DNA of 45,858 nucleotides from Anaerolineales bacterium HSG25 (GCA_030377865.1 JAUCGA010000037.1:1-45858), one strand, 5' to 3'; shown: positions 17,376 through 26,135, counted from the stretch's first letter. The notes: generated by a model from the letters alone, not told the origin. A program made the numbers and translations.

Positions 17376-18155
17376 ATGGGCGCAATTTTATCCGCAAAAA
17401 ATCTTACCAAACGGTTTGGTGGTCTTATCGCTGTCAATAGCGTTGATATTGATGTTGAAGAGAAAAATATCCACGCTGTTATCGGGCCAAATGGAGCTGG
17501 AAAAACAACGTTTTTTAACTGTGTGACTGGCTTCTATCCTTTGACCGAAGGAGAAGTTATATTTTTAGACCGGCCACTGGTTGATGTTCCTCCTGACCGT
17601 ATTACCCATCGGGGTATCTCTCGTACCTATCAAAATGTGCGTCTTTTTTCAAATATGACGGCTATTGAAAACGTCATGGTTGGTCAAGAACGGCACTTAA
17701 AAGCCATGTGGTTTGAGGCCGTTCTAAAGTTACCCCGTTATCGAAAAGAGGAAAAGATATCGCTACAGGAAGCCTTACGGTTATTAGATTATGTTGGTTT
17801 AGGTGACAAAGGTAACTTTGTCGCCAAAAATTTACCCTATGGCGCGCAACGTCGCTTAGAAATCGCTCGTGCCTTAGCCAGTAAACCAAAACTACTGCTC
17901 TTAGACGAGCCAAAAGCAGGCATGAACCCTCAAGAAACTATAGAATTATCTGAATTTATTCGTCAGCTTCCTCATGATTTAGGACTGACAATCCTCTTAA
18001 TTGAACATGACATGCGCTTAGTTATGGAGATTTCGGATCAGATTACGGTTTTAGATTATGGCAGTAAAATTGCTGAGGGAACCCCTAAAGAGATTCAAAG
18101 TAATCCTAAAGTCATTGAAGCCTATTTGGGGCGAGGAGCCGCAGACGACAATTAA
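17376..18155 (+). CDS. livG: Branched-chain amino acid ABC transporter ATPase LivG
   Basis: A cytoplasmic ATPase that powers the permease pair, 259 residues from the ATG at 17376, preceded by CAGGAGC. An upstream in-frame start at 17337 would lie inside livM and lacks a ribosome site. Walker A GPNGAGKTT is at residues 37-45. The signature is in the LivG form PYGAQRRLEIARALA, Walker B is LLLLDEPKAGMNP, and the switch histidine is in LIEHDM. The start follows the livM stop by 1 bp. Confidence 0.95.
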   Translation: MGAILSAKNLTKRFGGLIAVNSVDIDVEEKNIHAVIGPNGAGKTTFFNCVTGFYPLTEGEVIFLDRPLVDVPPDRITHRGISRTYQNVRLFSNMTAIENVMVGQERHLKAMWFEAVLKLPRYRKEEKISLQEALRLLDYVGLGDKGNFVAKNLPYGAQRRLEIARALASKPKLLLLDEPKAGMNPQETIELSEFIRQLPHDLGLTILLIEHDMRLVMEISDQITVLDYGSKIAEGTPKEIQSNPKVIEAYLGRGAADDN

Positions 18156-18164
18156 ATTTATATT

Positions 18165-18243
18165 TGCGATTTAAGTAAGAGACCTGTCAGGTTTTCAAAA
18201 CCTGACAGGTCTGACTTTGAACGTAAATCGCAAGTCATAAATC
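18165..18243. repeat. Palindromic element between livG and livF
   Basis: It is bounded by TTGCGATTTA and TAAATCGCAA. The core is a long perfect hairpin AGACCTGTCAGGTTTT followed by AAAACCTGACAGGTCT. It lies directly upstream of livF, which has no recognisable Shine-Dalgarno sequence, so it may lower or alter livF expression. The insertion history is inferred. Confidence 0.75.
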
Positions 18244-18252
18244 GCAAAACCC

Positions 18253-18966
18253 ATGTCTTTATTAGAAATAAAAGATGTACATAGTTATTATGGAGCGATT
18301 CATGCTTTAAAGGGGATCACACTCTCGGTTGATGAAGGGGAGATTGTGACACTTATTGGAGCCAATGGGGCGGGTAAGAGTACTACCTTAAAGACCATCA
18401 GCGGCATTGTGCGTCCCCGACACGGGGCTGTCGTCTTAGCTGGTGAAGATTTAAGCAATGTCGCCACCCACGATATTGTCACCAAAGGCATCTCTCAAGT
18501 GCCAGAAGGCCGAGGTGTATTTGCTAGGCTAACAGTGTTGGAAAATCTAGAGATGGGAGCCTATATCCACAACGATAATCAGCAACTGGCTGACGATTTG
18601 GCTCGTGTATTTGATATATTTCCTCGTCTGAAAGAACGGTACAAACAAGCCGCCGGAACATTGAGCGGGGGCGAACAGCAAATGTTAGCAATGGGTCGAG
18701 CATTGATGGCTCGCCCCAAAGTGCTACTACTTGATGAACCCTCGATGGGCTTGGCTCCGTTATTGGTCAAAAATATTTTTGAGACGATTATCACGATTAA
18801 TAATGAAGGAACCACTATTTTGTTGGTTGAACAAAACGCTCGGATGGCCTTAGAGATTGCCACCCGTGGCTACGTGATTCAAACCGGAGAGATTGTCCTC
18901 GAAGATGATGCCAAAGCCTTGCAGAGTAATGAGATGGTGCAGAAAGCATATTTAGGGATCGACTAA
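18253..18966 (+). CDS. livF: Branched-chain amino acid ABC transporter ATPase LivF
   Basis: The second ATPase of the transporter, 237 residues, of normal length. Walker A GANGAGKST is in the first 45 residues. The signature LSGGEQQMLAMGRAL and Walker B LLLDEPSMGLAP are the LivF forms. The switch histidine position reads Q in LLVEQNA, as is usual for LivF. It is separated from livG by a 97-bp gap occupied by a palindromic element. Its start at 18253 follows ATCGCAAAACCC, without a Shine-Dalgarno sequence. Confidence 0.95.
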   Translation: MSLLEIKDVHSYYGAIHALKGITLSVDEGEIVTLIGANGAGKSTTLKTISGIVRPRHGAVVLAGEDLSNVATHDIVTKGISQVPEGRGVFARLTVLENLEMGAYIHNDNQQLADDLARVFDIFPRLKERYKQAAGTLSGGEQQMLAMGRALMARPKVLLLDEPSMGLAPLLVKNIFETIITINNEGTTILLVEQNARMALEIATRGYVIQTGEIVLEDDAKALQSNEMVQKAYLGID

Positions 18967-19156
18967 CCACAGAACAGTAGCGCTATTTTTCGTAGACTGT
19001 TCGGTGAGTTTCCGTATAGTTTCCGTAGCTTATTGGTTGGGCAAACCCAAGCTGATTGTGTTATTCTTAAACCGTTAAGGGTAATCAATAGCATTTGGTT
19101 AGGCTTGGTAAACCTAATCAAGGTTAATGGTGCGTTCATCTTCTTCTCCTTTTTTT

Positions 19157-19186
19157 AGAAGCTCGGCGATTGCCGAGCTTCGTGCT
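19157..19186. terminator. Probable terminator after livF
   Basis: The hairpin GAAGCTCGGC-GATT-GCCGAGCTTC (19157-19180) is followed by GTGCTTTT. A T-run also precedes it, so it could act in both directions. It is the only strong hairpin between livF and the M1 element. Confidence 0.6.
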
Positions 19187-19224
19187 TTTAAACGGGTTAA
19201 GTAGGGTCAGAAATCATATTTATA

Positions 19225-19334
19225 GGCAGTTCCAGAAAAATAAATCTCCCGTCGTCCCCTGAGCCTGTCGAAGGGGACTGGCTTCGGCAGGCTTAGCCAA
19301 CAATTTTTGGGAGATTTTAAAAGTTGGAATTGCC
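19225..19334. mobile_element. M1 element copy b
   Basis: The termini are GGCAGTTCC and GGAATTGCC, flanked by ATA on both sides (19222-19224 and 19335-19337). The cargo is a palindrome containing CCTGAGCCTGTCGAAGGGG and a partly complementary arm, as in the copy at 6028 but in opposite orientation. It is 110 bp. Confidence 0.85.
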
Positions 19335-19402
19335 ATAATTGATATGACCCATTTGACAAAATAATAATAGTGAATATAATCATTTCCTGTTGACCAAAAC
19401 AC

Positions 19403-19475
19403 GGGGCTGTAGCTCAGTTGGGAGAGCGCGACAATCGCACTGTCGAGGTCAGGGGTTCAAGTCCCCTCTGCTCCA
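19403..19475 (+). tRNA. tRNA-Ala (CGC)
   Basis: A complete 73-nt cloverleaf. The acceptor is GGGGCTG/CTGCTCC with the G3-U70 wobble that identifies alanine tRNA. The D arm is GCTC...GAGC. The anticodon stem CGACA/TGTCG carries loop ATCGCAC, anticodon CGC. The T arm is AGGGG/CCCCT with TTCAAGT, and the discriminator is A. The CCA end is not encoded. Confidence 0.95.
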
Positions 19476-19512
19476 CTAACAGCTAATACAACAAAAGAAA
19501 TTCCCAAATTAT

Positions 19513-19585
<73 letters not shown>

Positions 19586-19589
19586 CTAC

Positions 19590-19630
19590 AAAAGACCGAG
19601 TTTATTATAAGCTCGGTCTTTTGTTTTATC
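19590..19630 (+). terminator. Terminator of the tRNA-Ala pair
   Basis: The arms AAAAGACCGAG (19590-19600) and CTCGGTCTTTT (19612-19622) are followed by GTTTTAT. It starts 5 bp after the second tRNA. Confidence 0.9.
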
Positions 19631-19681
19631 TACAGATTTAGTTCGATAGTTGTTAACGATCAAAAATAATAAAGGAGTTAC

Positions 19682-19813
19682 AAAAGTTTGTCGATTCATT
19701 CATGACCTGACATGTTGACAAAATCAAAAGCATTTTTTGACAGGATTTTTTTACTTGTAATCCTGTTAATCCTGTCAGATATTGTTTTAGTCATGTTGAA
19801 ATGATAAACTTCT
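19682..19813 (+). repeat. Family R element, copy 2
   Basis: The same orientation and ends as the copy at 9606 (CAAAAGTTTGTCGATTCATT; ATGTTGAAATGATAAACTTC), with a shortened left hairpin arm. It lies directly upstream of ilvE, ending 16 bp before its start codon, so the ilvE leader is partly made of this element. Confidence 0.8.
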
Positions 19814-19828
19814 GGAGTTAATTGATTA

Positions 19829-20752
19829 ATGGCAATCCCAAAGTCAGAATTTATTTGGTTCAATGGAGAGTTTGTCCCTTGGGACGAGGCAAAAGTGCAT
19901 GTACTCTCTCATGTGTTACATTATGGTAGTAGCGTCTTCGAGGGTATTCGTGTCTATCAGACTCCCAAAGGACCAGCCATCTTAGGCTTAGAACCTCATG
20001 TCAAGCGCCTGTTTCAAAGCTGTAAAATTATCAACATGCCAATTTCCTATAGCCAAGAAGAGATTAGACAGGCCATTATTGACACTGTAGCCCGTAACAA
20101 ACATCAAGCTTGTTATATCCGGCCTCTGGTATTTCGGGGATATGAAGTGTTAGGAGTTGATCCACGTAATTGTCCTGTAGAGTTCATCATTGCTACTTGG
20201 CAATGGGGCGCATATTTAGGTGCAGATGCTATCGAAAAAGGGGTTGATGTGGCGGTTAGTAGTTGGCGGCGCATGGCTCCCGACACTCATCCTGCTATGG
20301 CAAAAGCAGGTGGTAACTACATTAACTCGCAAATGGTAGTTATGGAAGCTAAACGGCATGGCTATGTAGAAGGTATTGTGCTTGATGTACAAGGCTATGT
20401 TAGTGAGGGGAGTGGGGAGAATATTTTTGTGGTGCTAGAGGATAAAATTTACACCCCACCTTTGGGCAATTCGATTTTAGCCGGAATTACCCGTAAATAT
20501 GCGATCACTTTAGCCGAAGAGAAGGGATACAAAGTGATTGAACAGTTGATTCCTCGCGAGATGTTATATATTGCTGATGAGATATTCTTTACAGGTACCG
20601 CGGCTGAGATTACTCCAGTTAAGAGCGTGGATGGAGTCTCTATTGGAAGCGGTTCACGTGGGCCAATTACAGAGGGTATTCAAAGCGACTTCTTTAGCCT
20701 TATTACTGGCGAATCTGAGGATCGATATGGCTGGTTGACTTTGGTTGGATAA
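19829..20752 (+). CDS. ilvE: Branched-chain amino acid aminotransferase
   Basis: Transaminates leucine, isoleucine and valine with 2-oxoglutarate, using PLP. The 307-residue class IV aminotransferase is of usual length. The N-terminal [20 protein letters not shown], then [13 protein letters not shown], is the family hallmark. The PLP lysine is K159 in [10 protein letters not shown]. The later [13 protein letters not shown] and [12 protein letters not shown] are the cofactor-phosphate and substrate loops. It sits downstream of livHMGF and the tRNA pair in the same direction, linking uptake and metabolism of branched-chain amino acids. Confidence 0.97.
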   Translation: MAIPKSEFIWFNGEFVPWDEAKVHVLSHVLHYGSSVFEGIRVYQTPKGPAILGLEPHVKRLFQSCKIINMPISYSQEEIRQAIIDTVARNKHQACYIRPLVFRGYEVLGVDPRNCPVEFIIATWQWGAYLGADAIEKGVDVAVSSWRRMAPDTHPAMAKAGGNYINSQMVVMEAKRHGYVEGIVLDVQGYVSEGSGENIFVVLEDKIYTPPLGNSILAGITRKYAITLAEEKGYKVIEQLIPREMLYIADEIFFTGTAAEITPVKSVDGVSIGSGSRGPITEGIQSDFFSLITGESEDRYGWLTLVG

Positions 20753-20791
20753 AACAGTAGCAAATTCATTTGTTCATTCTACATACAAAGA

Positions 20792-20923
20792 AGGGCTGTT
20801 CAGTTCTAATCTATATGAGCATAATTGTGACGCTACAAGCGTCACCTACAGTGATTTTGTCAGACATGAGGCCGTGGAGGTCACGCTTGTAGCGTGACGA
20901 ACATGGAGAGCTGAACAGCCCTA
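20792..20923. mobile_element. Inverted-repeat element inserted at the foot of a terminator
   Basis: The ends AGGGCTGTTCAG and CTGAACAGCCCT are exact inverted repeats. ATACAAAGA occurs at 20783-20791 and 20924-20932, a 9-bp flanking duplication. The right copy forms the base of the ilvE terminator. Inside is a GTGACGCTACAAGCGTCAC palindrome with a second, distant arm. Confidence 0.75.
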
Positions 20924-20927
20924 ATAC

Positions 20928-20964
20928 AAAGACCCCAAAGGCGTATAAGTCTTTGGGGTCTTTT
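20928..20964 (+). terminator. ilvE terminator
   Basis: The arms AAAGACCCCAAAG and CTTTGGGGTCTTTT are separated by a 10-nt loop. It is the canonical intrinsic form in the ilvE direction. Confidence 0.9.
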
Positions 20965-21007
20965 ACATTGGGTACTGGCTATGAGTTGGGTATGAGGATT
21001 TCTTAAT

Positions 21008-21042
21008 AAAAAAGCCTCTCATAATTCTACGAGAGGCTTTTT
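21008..21042. terminator. Bidirectional terminator
   Basis: AAAAAGCCTCTC and GAGAGGCTTTTT surround a 10-nt loop. It is suited to stop the converging response-regulator transcript and residual ilvE read-through. Confidence 0.85.
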
Positions 21043-21086
21043 AGTTTTATTTTAAGCAACAGATTCTAGATCGCCTACATTAGAGC

Positions 21087-21214
21087 TGTTCGGCAATAAA
21101 GGAGTGCAAAAGCTTCTTGCTTTTGCATGTTTGTCTCCGGCAAAAGCAAGAAGCTTTTGCACTCCGCAGACCTCGAATTTGAGTTTTTATGCGATGACAA
21201 GTTATTGCCGAACA
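21087..21214. mobile_element. Inverted-repeat element with 26-bp perfect inner hairpin
   Basis: The ends TGTTCGGCAATAA and TTATTGCCGAACA are exact inverted repeats 128 bp apart. Inside, a 26-bp arm beginning GGAGTGCAAAAGC pairs perfectly with its complement across a 13-nt loop. It is non-coding. Confidence 0.75.
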
Positions 21215-21288
21215 AGTCTATTGACAATCTATCAACTATGGTGGGATATGCGAAAAGCATGATGAACTGTCCTACAGTCATGACTATT

Positions 21289-21687
21289 CTACGAAGCCGA
21301 TTCTGACGAAACTTTTGCACTGAGGAGTTTATTGATAACCTCAATTAGCCTATTCGCGCTAAACGGTTTGGTTAAATATGCATCCGCACGTTGATGGGTG
21401 TTACTTGATTTTTTGACTTGTTCTCCAATGGCAGTGATGATAATAACAGGAATTTGCTGGGTTTTAGAGTTACGCTTTACTTCCCTTAAAAACTCATGCC
21501 CATCCATAACAGGCATAGAAACATCACAGGTTATAATATCTGGAGATTGTTCCTCTACCCGTTTTAAACCTTCTAAACCGTTGGCGGCTTCTATAACGGT
21601 AAAGCCTGCCTGTTCCAACATACGCGTTACTAAACGTCGAATATGGGCTATATCATCAATGACAAGAACTTTTATATTTGTGACCAC
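21289..21687 (-). CDS. Single-domain response regulator (receiver only)
   Basis: A 132-residue CheY-like receiver with no output domain. The acidic pocket is D11/D12 in VLVIDDIAH. The phosphoacceptor is D55 in IITCDVSMPVMDGHEF. The switch threonine is in IIITAIGE, and the lysine is in YLTKPFSA. It belongs to a minus-strand signalling group with the STAS protein and the phosphatase/kinase-like protein, and the set could pass phosphorelay information into partner switching. The cognate kinase is unknown; a histidine kinase lies at 34342-35568 but not adjacent. Confidence 0.93.
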   Translation of the reverse strand: MVTNIKVLVIDDIAHIRRLVTRMLEQAGFTVIEAANGLEGLKRVEEQSPDIITCDVSMPVMDGHEFLREVKRNSKTQQIPVIIITAIGEQVKKSSNTHQRADAYLTKPFSANRLIEVINKLLSAKVSSESAS

Positions 21688-21863
21688 AATTTACTCATGT
21701 TTTTGATAAAAACCGTCAAATATTTTTAACCCTAGTTGCCAGACCACTGCTTAAGCATTTTACTGATTATTTTGATAAGGAAATGTAAAATTTATCAAAA
21801 ACTAACATGCTATACATAGGGCAAGCACCACAAATAAGCTTAAGAGCATTATTGCAAATCAAG

Positions 21864-21972
21864 TAATGAGCATTAAATTAATTTGTGCAGTTGGCGCGTC
21901 AGCTTCCAGCCGACATGCTGGCTGGAAGCCAGCACTCCCAGTCAAACGCGCAACTTATTTAATCCCGATTCC
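21864..21972. mobile_element. Family D element, copy 2
   Basis: The right end is GCAACTTATTTAATCCCGATTCC-like and the left end TAATGAGCATTAAATTAATT. It is flanked by AAG on both sides (21861-21863 and 21973-21975). The cargo is a palindrome CAGCTTCCAGCC...GGCTGGAAGCCAGC. Confidence 0.65.
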
Positions 21973-22025
21973 AAGCTTACTGGATGTAGCAGGGTCAAAA
22001 TGATGGTTCTTATCGTATTTTATGA

Positions 22026-22364
22026 TTAGTTAAGACTTTTCTTAGCGTCGTCTAATTCATCGTGAATCTCAAATACTCGATCAAACATGGTTAGTTCAAA
22101 CAATAATCGAGCTTGAGATTGTGGAGCCGCTAACTTGAGATTAGCAGGTTCTCCACCTAATGTTTTAAGACCTGATACCAATGCCGCTAAACCGGAGCTG
22201 TCAATAAAGGGAACATCTGCGAGGTTTACAATAACTTGTTTAACCCCGTTTTCGACTAAATCCCTGAAGGTTTGTTTGGCATCTTCGGCGGAACGGGCGT
22301 TTAAAGCACCGTTAAAGGCTACAATTGTTGCTTTTTCGGTTACTGCTTCATGAGAGATTTCCAT
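22026..22364 (-). CDS. STAS-domain anti-sigma factor antagonist
   Basis: A 112-residue single STAS domain. The conserved phosphorylatable region is F-I-D-S-S-G-L with D55, S56 and S57, after VIVNLADVP. Such proteins bind an RsbW-type kinase when unphosphorylated and are dephosphorylated by a SpoIIE/RsbU-type phosphatase. The gene 350 bp upstream encodes exactly that phosphatase, fused to an HATPase domain, so the three proteins make a plausible partner-switching module. The ultimate target is not visible. No sigma factor gene is in the window. Confidence 0.93.
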   Translation of the reverse strand: MEISHEAVTEKATIVAFNGALNARSAEDAKQTFRDLVENGVKQVIVNLADVPFIDSSGLAALVSGLKTLGGEPANLKLAAPQSQARLLFELTMFDRVFEIHDELDDAKKSLN

Positions 22365-22443
22365 GATTTACTCCTGATAATATTATTTTAAGCTTATTTT
22401 ATCCCTGAATGGGTGAACTAGCAATTTATGAAATGTTGGCTTA

Positions 22444-22591
22444 GGAATCGGATTTATATAACTTGCGCGTTTCGGTCGCTCGATAAGAAGCCAGCTAGGT
22501 TCGTAGTGCCCAATTCATTGGGCTTCTGCACCCAATAAATTGGGTACTACGAACATCGACCAATCTGCACAAGTTAATTAATGCTCATTCC
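22444..22591. mobile_element. Family D element, copy 3
   Basis: The ends are GGAATCGGATTTATATAACT and AAGTTAATTAATGCTCATTCC-like. They are flanked by TTA on both sides (22441-22443 and 22592-22594). The cargo is a palindrome TTCGTAGTGCCCAATTCATT with an opposite arm ending GGGTACTACGAA. The same palindrome arm appears alone near 39258. Confidence 0.8.
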
Positions 22592-22613
22592 TTATCTTAT
22601 TCATTGTTAGTTA

Positions 22614-22714
22614 GGCACGTGGAAAAAAATAATTGTCCCGTGGAGTAGGCACGCGTCGTGCCGCACCGCGGGTGCTAACTCCTCAATTGGGATGTTTTAT
22701 TTCTTTCGTCTGCC
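22614..22714 (+). mobile_element. Family G element, copy 1 (101 bp)
   Basis: It begins GGCACGTGG and ends GTCTGCC, flanked by TTA at 22611-22613 and 22715-22717. The right TTA is the complement of the TAA stop codon of the phosphatase gene. Compared with the inverse copy at 33703-33803 I count 3 differences in 101 positions. Confidence 0.88.
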
Positions 22715-24781
22715 TTAAGAAGGATCAACTAACTTGAGTAAGTGCCAATGGTTTCCGATTTCGGTATGGTGTTGATAAGAAACAACGTCCATAATCTGAC
22801 GAATAATGTGTAGCCCATAACCACCTTCTGTTGGTTTGTCAGGTTGTGGAATAGGCACAGAGTTGGGATCAAAACCAACGCCTGTATCGTAAAAGTCGAG
22901 TTGTATGCCATTACTTAGTAAAGTAATTTCAATTTTTATCTCACCTGGGCTGTTTTTATAGGCATGTCGAATTATATTGGTGCAAATCTCAGACGTGGCT
23001 AGTTCTATCAAATTTATAAAATCATCCGAACTTGGGCTAGGTGAAAGTGTAGGAATTTCTCGACAAGTGTTAATGATTTGTTTAGAAATATCCATAAGAT
23101 GGGATGTGTCGGCGGGGTAAGTATAATCGGATGTTCTTACGATAGTGGAAATATCTTTTGAGCTACCACTGCCTGATTGAGAAAGCATTTTTACAATCAA
23201 TAGCGTCGTATCATCTTGATTGATTAAAGACGAATTTCGACGGAATTTAGAAATTTCGGTTTGAATATATCGTTGTAATTGTTCGGGGGAGTCGTTTGCT
23301 TTTCGCTCAATCACACTATTTAGACGGTGTAGACCAAATAATTCTTCATTAGGTGATTGAGTTTTGGTAATCCCATCAGTAAAAAGAACCAATGTATCAT
23401 TTGGATGTAGTTCAACCGTTTGTGTAGGATGACCGCTATATCCTTGAATACCAATTGGTGGTGCGGTTGCTCGCAATTGTTCTAGCTCACGAGTGTCATT
23501 ACGCCACAAAAGACCGGGCATATGTCCTGCACTCGCATAACTTAGTTTACCATTATGTGTATCTATTGTCACAATTAATACAGTCGCAAATGCTTCTGCT
23601 TTGTTTAGATCGTGTTGTAAAAAGTCGTTGGCATTTTCAATAACCGTATGAGGCTGTTCTCCACGACTGATTTCAGATCGTAACACCGTTCGAATCACCG
23701 TGGTTAAGGTTGCGGCTGGCAGACCTCTAACCGAAACATCACCAATCAATAATGTTAAATGCTGATCATCAACCGTAATGAAATCATAAAAATCACCACC
23801 TACTTCTGATGCAGGAATTGATGATACGGCTAAAGATACGCCTCCTACTTGTGGGAGGTTGGGATGCAAACTTTCTTGAATTTGAGCGGCTATCTCTCTT
23901 TCTCTGGTTAAACGCTCATTGTGGAGCAACCGTTGGTGGATGATAAAATTCTTAATCACTAAACCAACTTGAGTGGATAACGCACCCAGTAATTTCATGT
24001 CACCGGCTGTAAAACCTTGGTCTATTCTGTTTATCAGTCCTAAGGTTGCTTGTGTATTCTCTTCGACAATCTCTAGTTTAGTAGCGAGAAGATTGTTTGT
24101 AGAAGCAGGTGCTGTGGCCCAAAATTCTTGACAACTTTTATGATCGTTACATACAACTACGTCGTCTTGAGTAACCAGAGTATTATGAAGTGTCTTATCC
24201 AAATAGTATTGTTTGCTATTTTTTTGTAAGGTTATACATTCAGTAATATCTTTTTGTTGTATGATGATAAAGCTATCTTCGGTATTGATAACTTTATGGA
24301 TTTCGTTTAATATAGTCTTTAAGGCGGGTAGCAACTCTGAGGTTAGGGTAAGACCCTGCGTAACTTGATAGATTAATTCAAGCTGATTCCAAGCTACGAT
24401 TAGTTCATCGGTCATATCTTGTAACAACTCTGCATCAGTTAATCTAGCGCTCAACATTTCGGCGACCCAAATTAGTGAGGATTCGTCAGAAATGAGACTA
24501 TCAAGAGCGACTAAATATCCTAAATTGCTCCCACCTTGGTTAATTGGTGTGGCTAATAGGGTGTTGTTATCATGATACTCAATAAAAACAGTCTCTTTTA
24601 TCGAAAGTTGCTCAAAAAATTCCGGCTTCTCAATAATTGACCTGTAATCGGGTTGAGAGTCGGACAAGATTTGACCAGTTGGCGAAAGTAACAACAATGT
24701 TTTTCCCAATATTACCTGCCAATGTTTGGCAAGCTGGTTAAATATATTAAGTTGTGAGGCGAAGTTCTTAGCGTTGAGCAT
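22715..24781 (-). CDS. GAF / SpoIIE-type phosphatase / HATPase protein
   Basis: A 688-residue cytoplasmic signalling protein without membrane segments. It has an N-terminal PAS-like region (1-130), a GAF-like region (about 150-280) and a PP2C/SpoIIE phosphatase domain (about 300-510), which opens REIAAQIQESLHPNLPQ and has the metal-site GGDFYDF and the later LFTDGITK. An RsbW-like HATPase follows (about 560-688; ELATSEICTNIIRHAYKN, then GVGFDP and EGGYGLHI). RsbU-like phosphatase and RsbW-like kinase activities in one chain would set the phosphorylation state of the STAS protein encoded downstream. The stop codon TAA doubles as the target duplication of a family G element. Confidence 0.93.
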   Translation of the reverse strand: MLNAKNFASQLNIFNQLAKHWQVILGKTLLLLSPTGQILSDSQPDYRSIIEKPEFFEQLSIKETVFIEYHDNNTLLATPINQGGSNLGYLVALDSLISDESSLIWVAEMLSARLTDAELLQDMTDELIVAWNQLELIYQVTQGLTLTSELLPALKTILNEIHKVINTEDSFIIIQQKDITECITLQKNSKQYYLDKTLHNTLVTQDDVVVCNDHKSCQEFWATAPASTNNLLATKLEIVEENTQATLGLINRIDQGFTAGDMKLLGALSTQVGLVIKNFIIHQRLLHNERLTREREIAAQIQESLHPNLPQVGGVSLAVSSIPASEVGGDFYDFITVDDQHLTLLIGDVSVRGLPAATLTTVIRTVLRSEISRGEQPHTVIENANDFLQHDLNKAEAFATVLIVTIDTHNGKLSYASAGHMPGLLWRNDTRELEQLRATAPPIGIQGYSGHPTQTVELHPNDTLVLFTDGITKTQSPNEELFGLHRLNSVIERKANDSPEQLQRYIQTEISKFRRNSSLINQDDTTLLIVKMLSQSGSGSSKDISTIVRTSDYTYPADTSHLMDISKQIINTCREIPTLSPSPSSDDFINLIELATSEICTNIIRHAYKNSPGEIKIEITLLSNGIQLDFYDTGVGFDPNSVPIPQPDKPTEGGYGLHIIRQIMDVVSYQHHTEIGNHWHLLKLVDPS

Positions 24782-24916
24782 CTATCTTAAATACTCTACT
24801 TGAGATGATAAAATAATTATACCACAATTTTTCAGAGTGTATAACACAAGATTTAAATTTTTGAGCATCCATTTAGGCTATCGTATAGATATTCAGATAA
24901 ACATTTTCAGTTGTCA

Positions 24917-24947
24917 CCTTCCCGCAAGTTTTGAACTTGCGGGAAGG
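24917..24947. repeat. Family H hairpin, copy 2
   Basis: CCTTCCCGCAAGTT/AACTTGCGGGAAGG. The preceding 40 bp (ATAGATATTCAGATAAAC and TTTTCAG) also match the copy at 42402, so the unit is longer than the hairpin. A fragment of a family D end (TTAATCCCGATTCC) follows at about 24955. Confidence 0.7.
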
Positions 24948-25034
24948 TTGATCTTAATCCCGATTCCTACAATATCAAGCAGGTTACTATAAAATTTGAG
25001 ATTTTGCACTTTCTCATATCAGATTGAGTCGTGG

Positions 25035-25040
25035 TATAAT
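25035..25040 (+). promoter_or_regulatory. Candidate -10 box before the LysM lipoprotein
   Basis: A perfect TATAAT lies only 8 nt before the first possible ATG (25049). This argues that translation starts further on, at 25094, or that the message is leaderless. No good -35 is seen at 17 bp. Confidence 0.4.
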
Positions 25041-25093
25041 CTAAAAATATGGCAAGACCAACAACAATTAACTACTCTGCCAGACTGATTTTA

Positions 25094-26110
25094 ATGTTTT
25101 ACATAGTTAAACGCAAAAAATTGCGACCGTTTTTATTTCAGACATGTACATGGTTTTTATTGAGTATGCTTCTGTTAAGTGGATGTGGTCGTTTTGCTCG
25201 TCAGATAGTGGAACAACCTACTTCTGACATGATTGCGGTTGGGCAACTTAACCCAACTGCAACGTTAGATTCCTCTACAGAAACGCCGATTATACCAACA
25301 AAAGCAGTTGTAAAGTCGCCAACCATACTCCCCTCACCAACGCCAGAGCTTTATACAGTTCAAGAGGGTGATACGATTTTGAGTATTGCCGCGGCTTTTA
25401 ATCGAGCAACGGCTAATATTCAGGCCGTTAATGGATTGATTAATCCTCAATCGTTAACTGTAGGGCAGATTTTAGTCATCCCGCCAGCCGACAAGGTGAT
25501 GGTGGCTGGTGGGATAACGGCTACCCCATTACCATTAGTGATTCAGTCTGTTCATTTTGAGGAAGACGCTTCTGGTGCGTTGTGGTGTTTGGGTGAGGTG
25601 TTAAATCATAACCGTGTAAATCTGTCTGAGGTACAAGTTGAAGCAACTCTGATTGATCAGCAAGGAGTTATTTTAGCACGAAGCACGGCATTTACCCAAT
25701 TGTCGGTGGTTGCACTTACTGAAGCGGTACCTTTCATTATTCAGTTTTCTGATCCACCCGAATCATTTGCCCAGTATCAAGTTACGGTTATTGCCGCAAC
25801 CCCTTTTGTAGCACGCCATCGGGCCTATCTTGATTTTGAGGTGTTGCCAACTGAGGCTACCTTTATTACGGTTTCGCAATACCGCATCGAAGGGCGACTA
25901 CATAATCAGGGTAAACATGATGCTCAAAATGTTCACTTGGTAGCCGTTGCCTACAATGCAAAAAACGAGATTATAGCCCAACGTCAAACAGATATTGAGG
26001 TGTCTCGATTTAAGGCCGGAGCCAATATTGATTTTACAATCGACTTAACGATTAAGAATAATACAGTTGATCATTATCGAATTTTAGCCCAAGGGCTACG
26101 TATCGAATAG
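25094..26110 (+). CDS. LysM-domain lipoprotein with FxLYD-like repeats
   Basis: An exported lipoprotein of about 338 residues from the chosen start. It has a basic n-region (KRKKLRP), a hydrophobic core and a lipobox LLSG-C near residue 31. A Thr/Pro-rich linker and one LysM domain (about 87-134, YTVQEGDTILSIAAAFNRA) for peptidoglycan contact follow. Two beta-rich domains of FxLYD type come next (LWCLGEVLNHNRVNLSEVQV; YRIEGRLHNQGKHDAQNVHL). An earlier in-frame ATG at 25049 would add 15 residues but lies 8 nt after a TATAAT box and would make the signal peptide unusually long. It is probably an envelope-associated structural or binding protein. It precedes the amidotransferase gene by 25 bp. 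Confidence 0.88.
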   Translation: MFYIVKRKKLRPFLFQTCTWFLLSMLLLSGCGRFARQIVEQPTSDMIAVGQLNPTATLDSSTETPIIPTKAVVKSPTILPSPTPELYTVQEGDTILSIAAAFNRATANIQAVNGLINPQSLTVGQILVIPPADKVMVAGGITATPLPLVIQSVHFEEDASGALWCLGEVLNHNRVNLSEVQVEATLIDQQGVILARSTAFTQLSVVALTEAVPFIIQFSDPPESFAQYQVTVIAATPFVARHRAYLDFEVLPTEATFITVSQYRIEGRLHNQGKHDAQNVHLVAVAYNAKNEIIAQRQTDIEVSRFKAGANIDFTIDLTIKNNTVDHYRILAQGLRIE

Positions 26111-26135
26111 AAATATATTATTTAGGAGAAATATT

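Larger units (their letters stand above)
18967..19402. other. Intergenic stretch livF to tRNA-Ala
   Basis: No protein gene is seen. It holds inverted pieces around GGTTAGGCTTGGTAAACCTAA near 19098-19118, the terminator-like hairpin at 19157-19186 and an M1 element at 19225-19334. Confidence 0.5.
20753..21288. other. Intergenic stretch ilvE to response regulator
   Basis: Convergent 536-bp stretch with no gene. It contains a 132-bp inverted-repeat element (20792-20923), the ilvE terminator (20928-20964), a second bidirectional terminator (21008-21042) and another inverted-repeat element (21087-21214). Confidence 0.6.
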
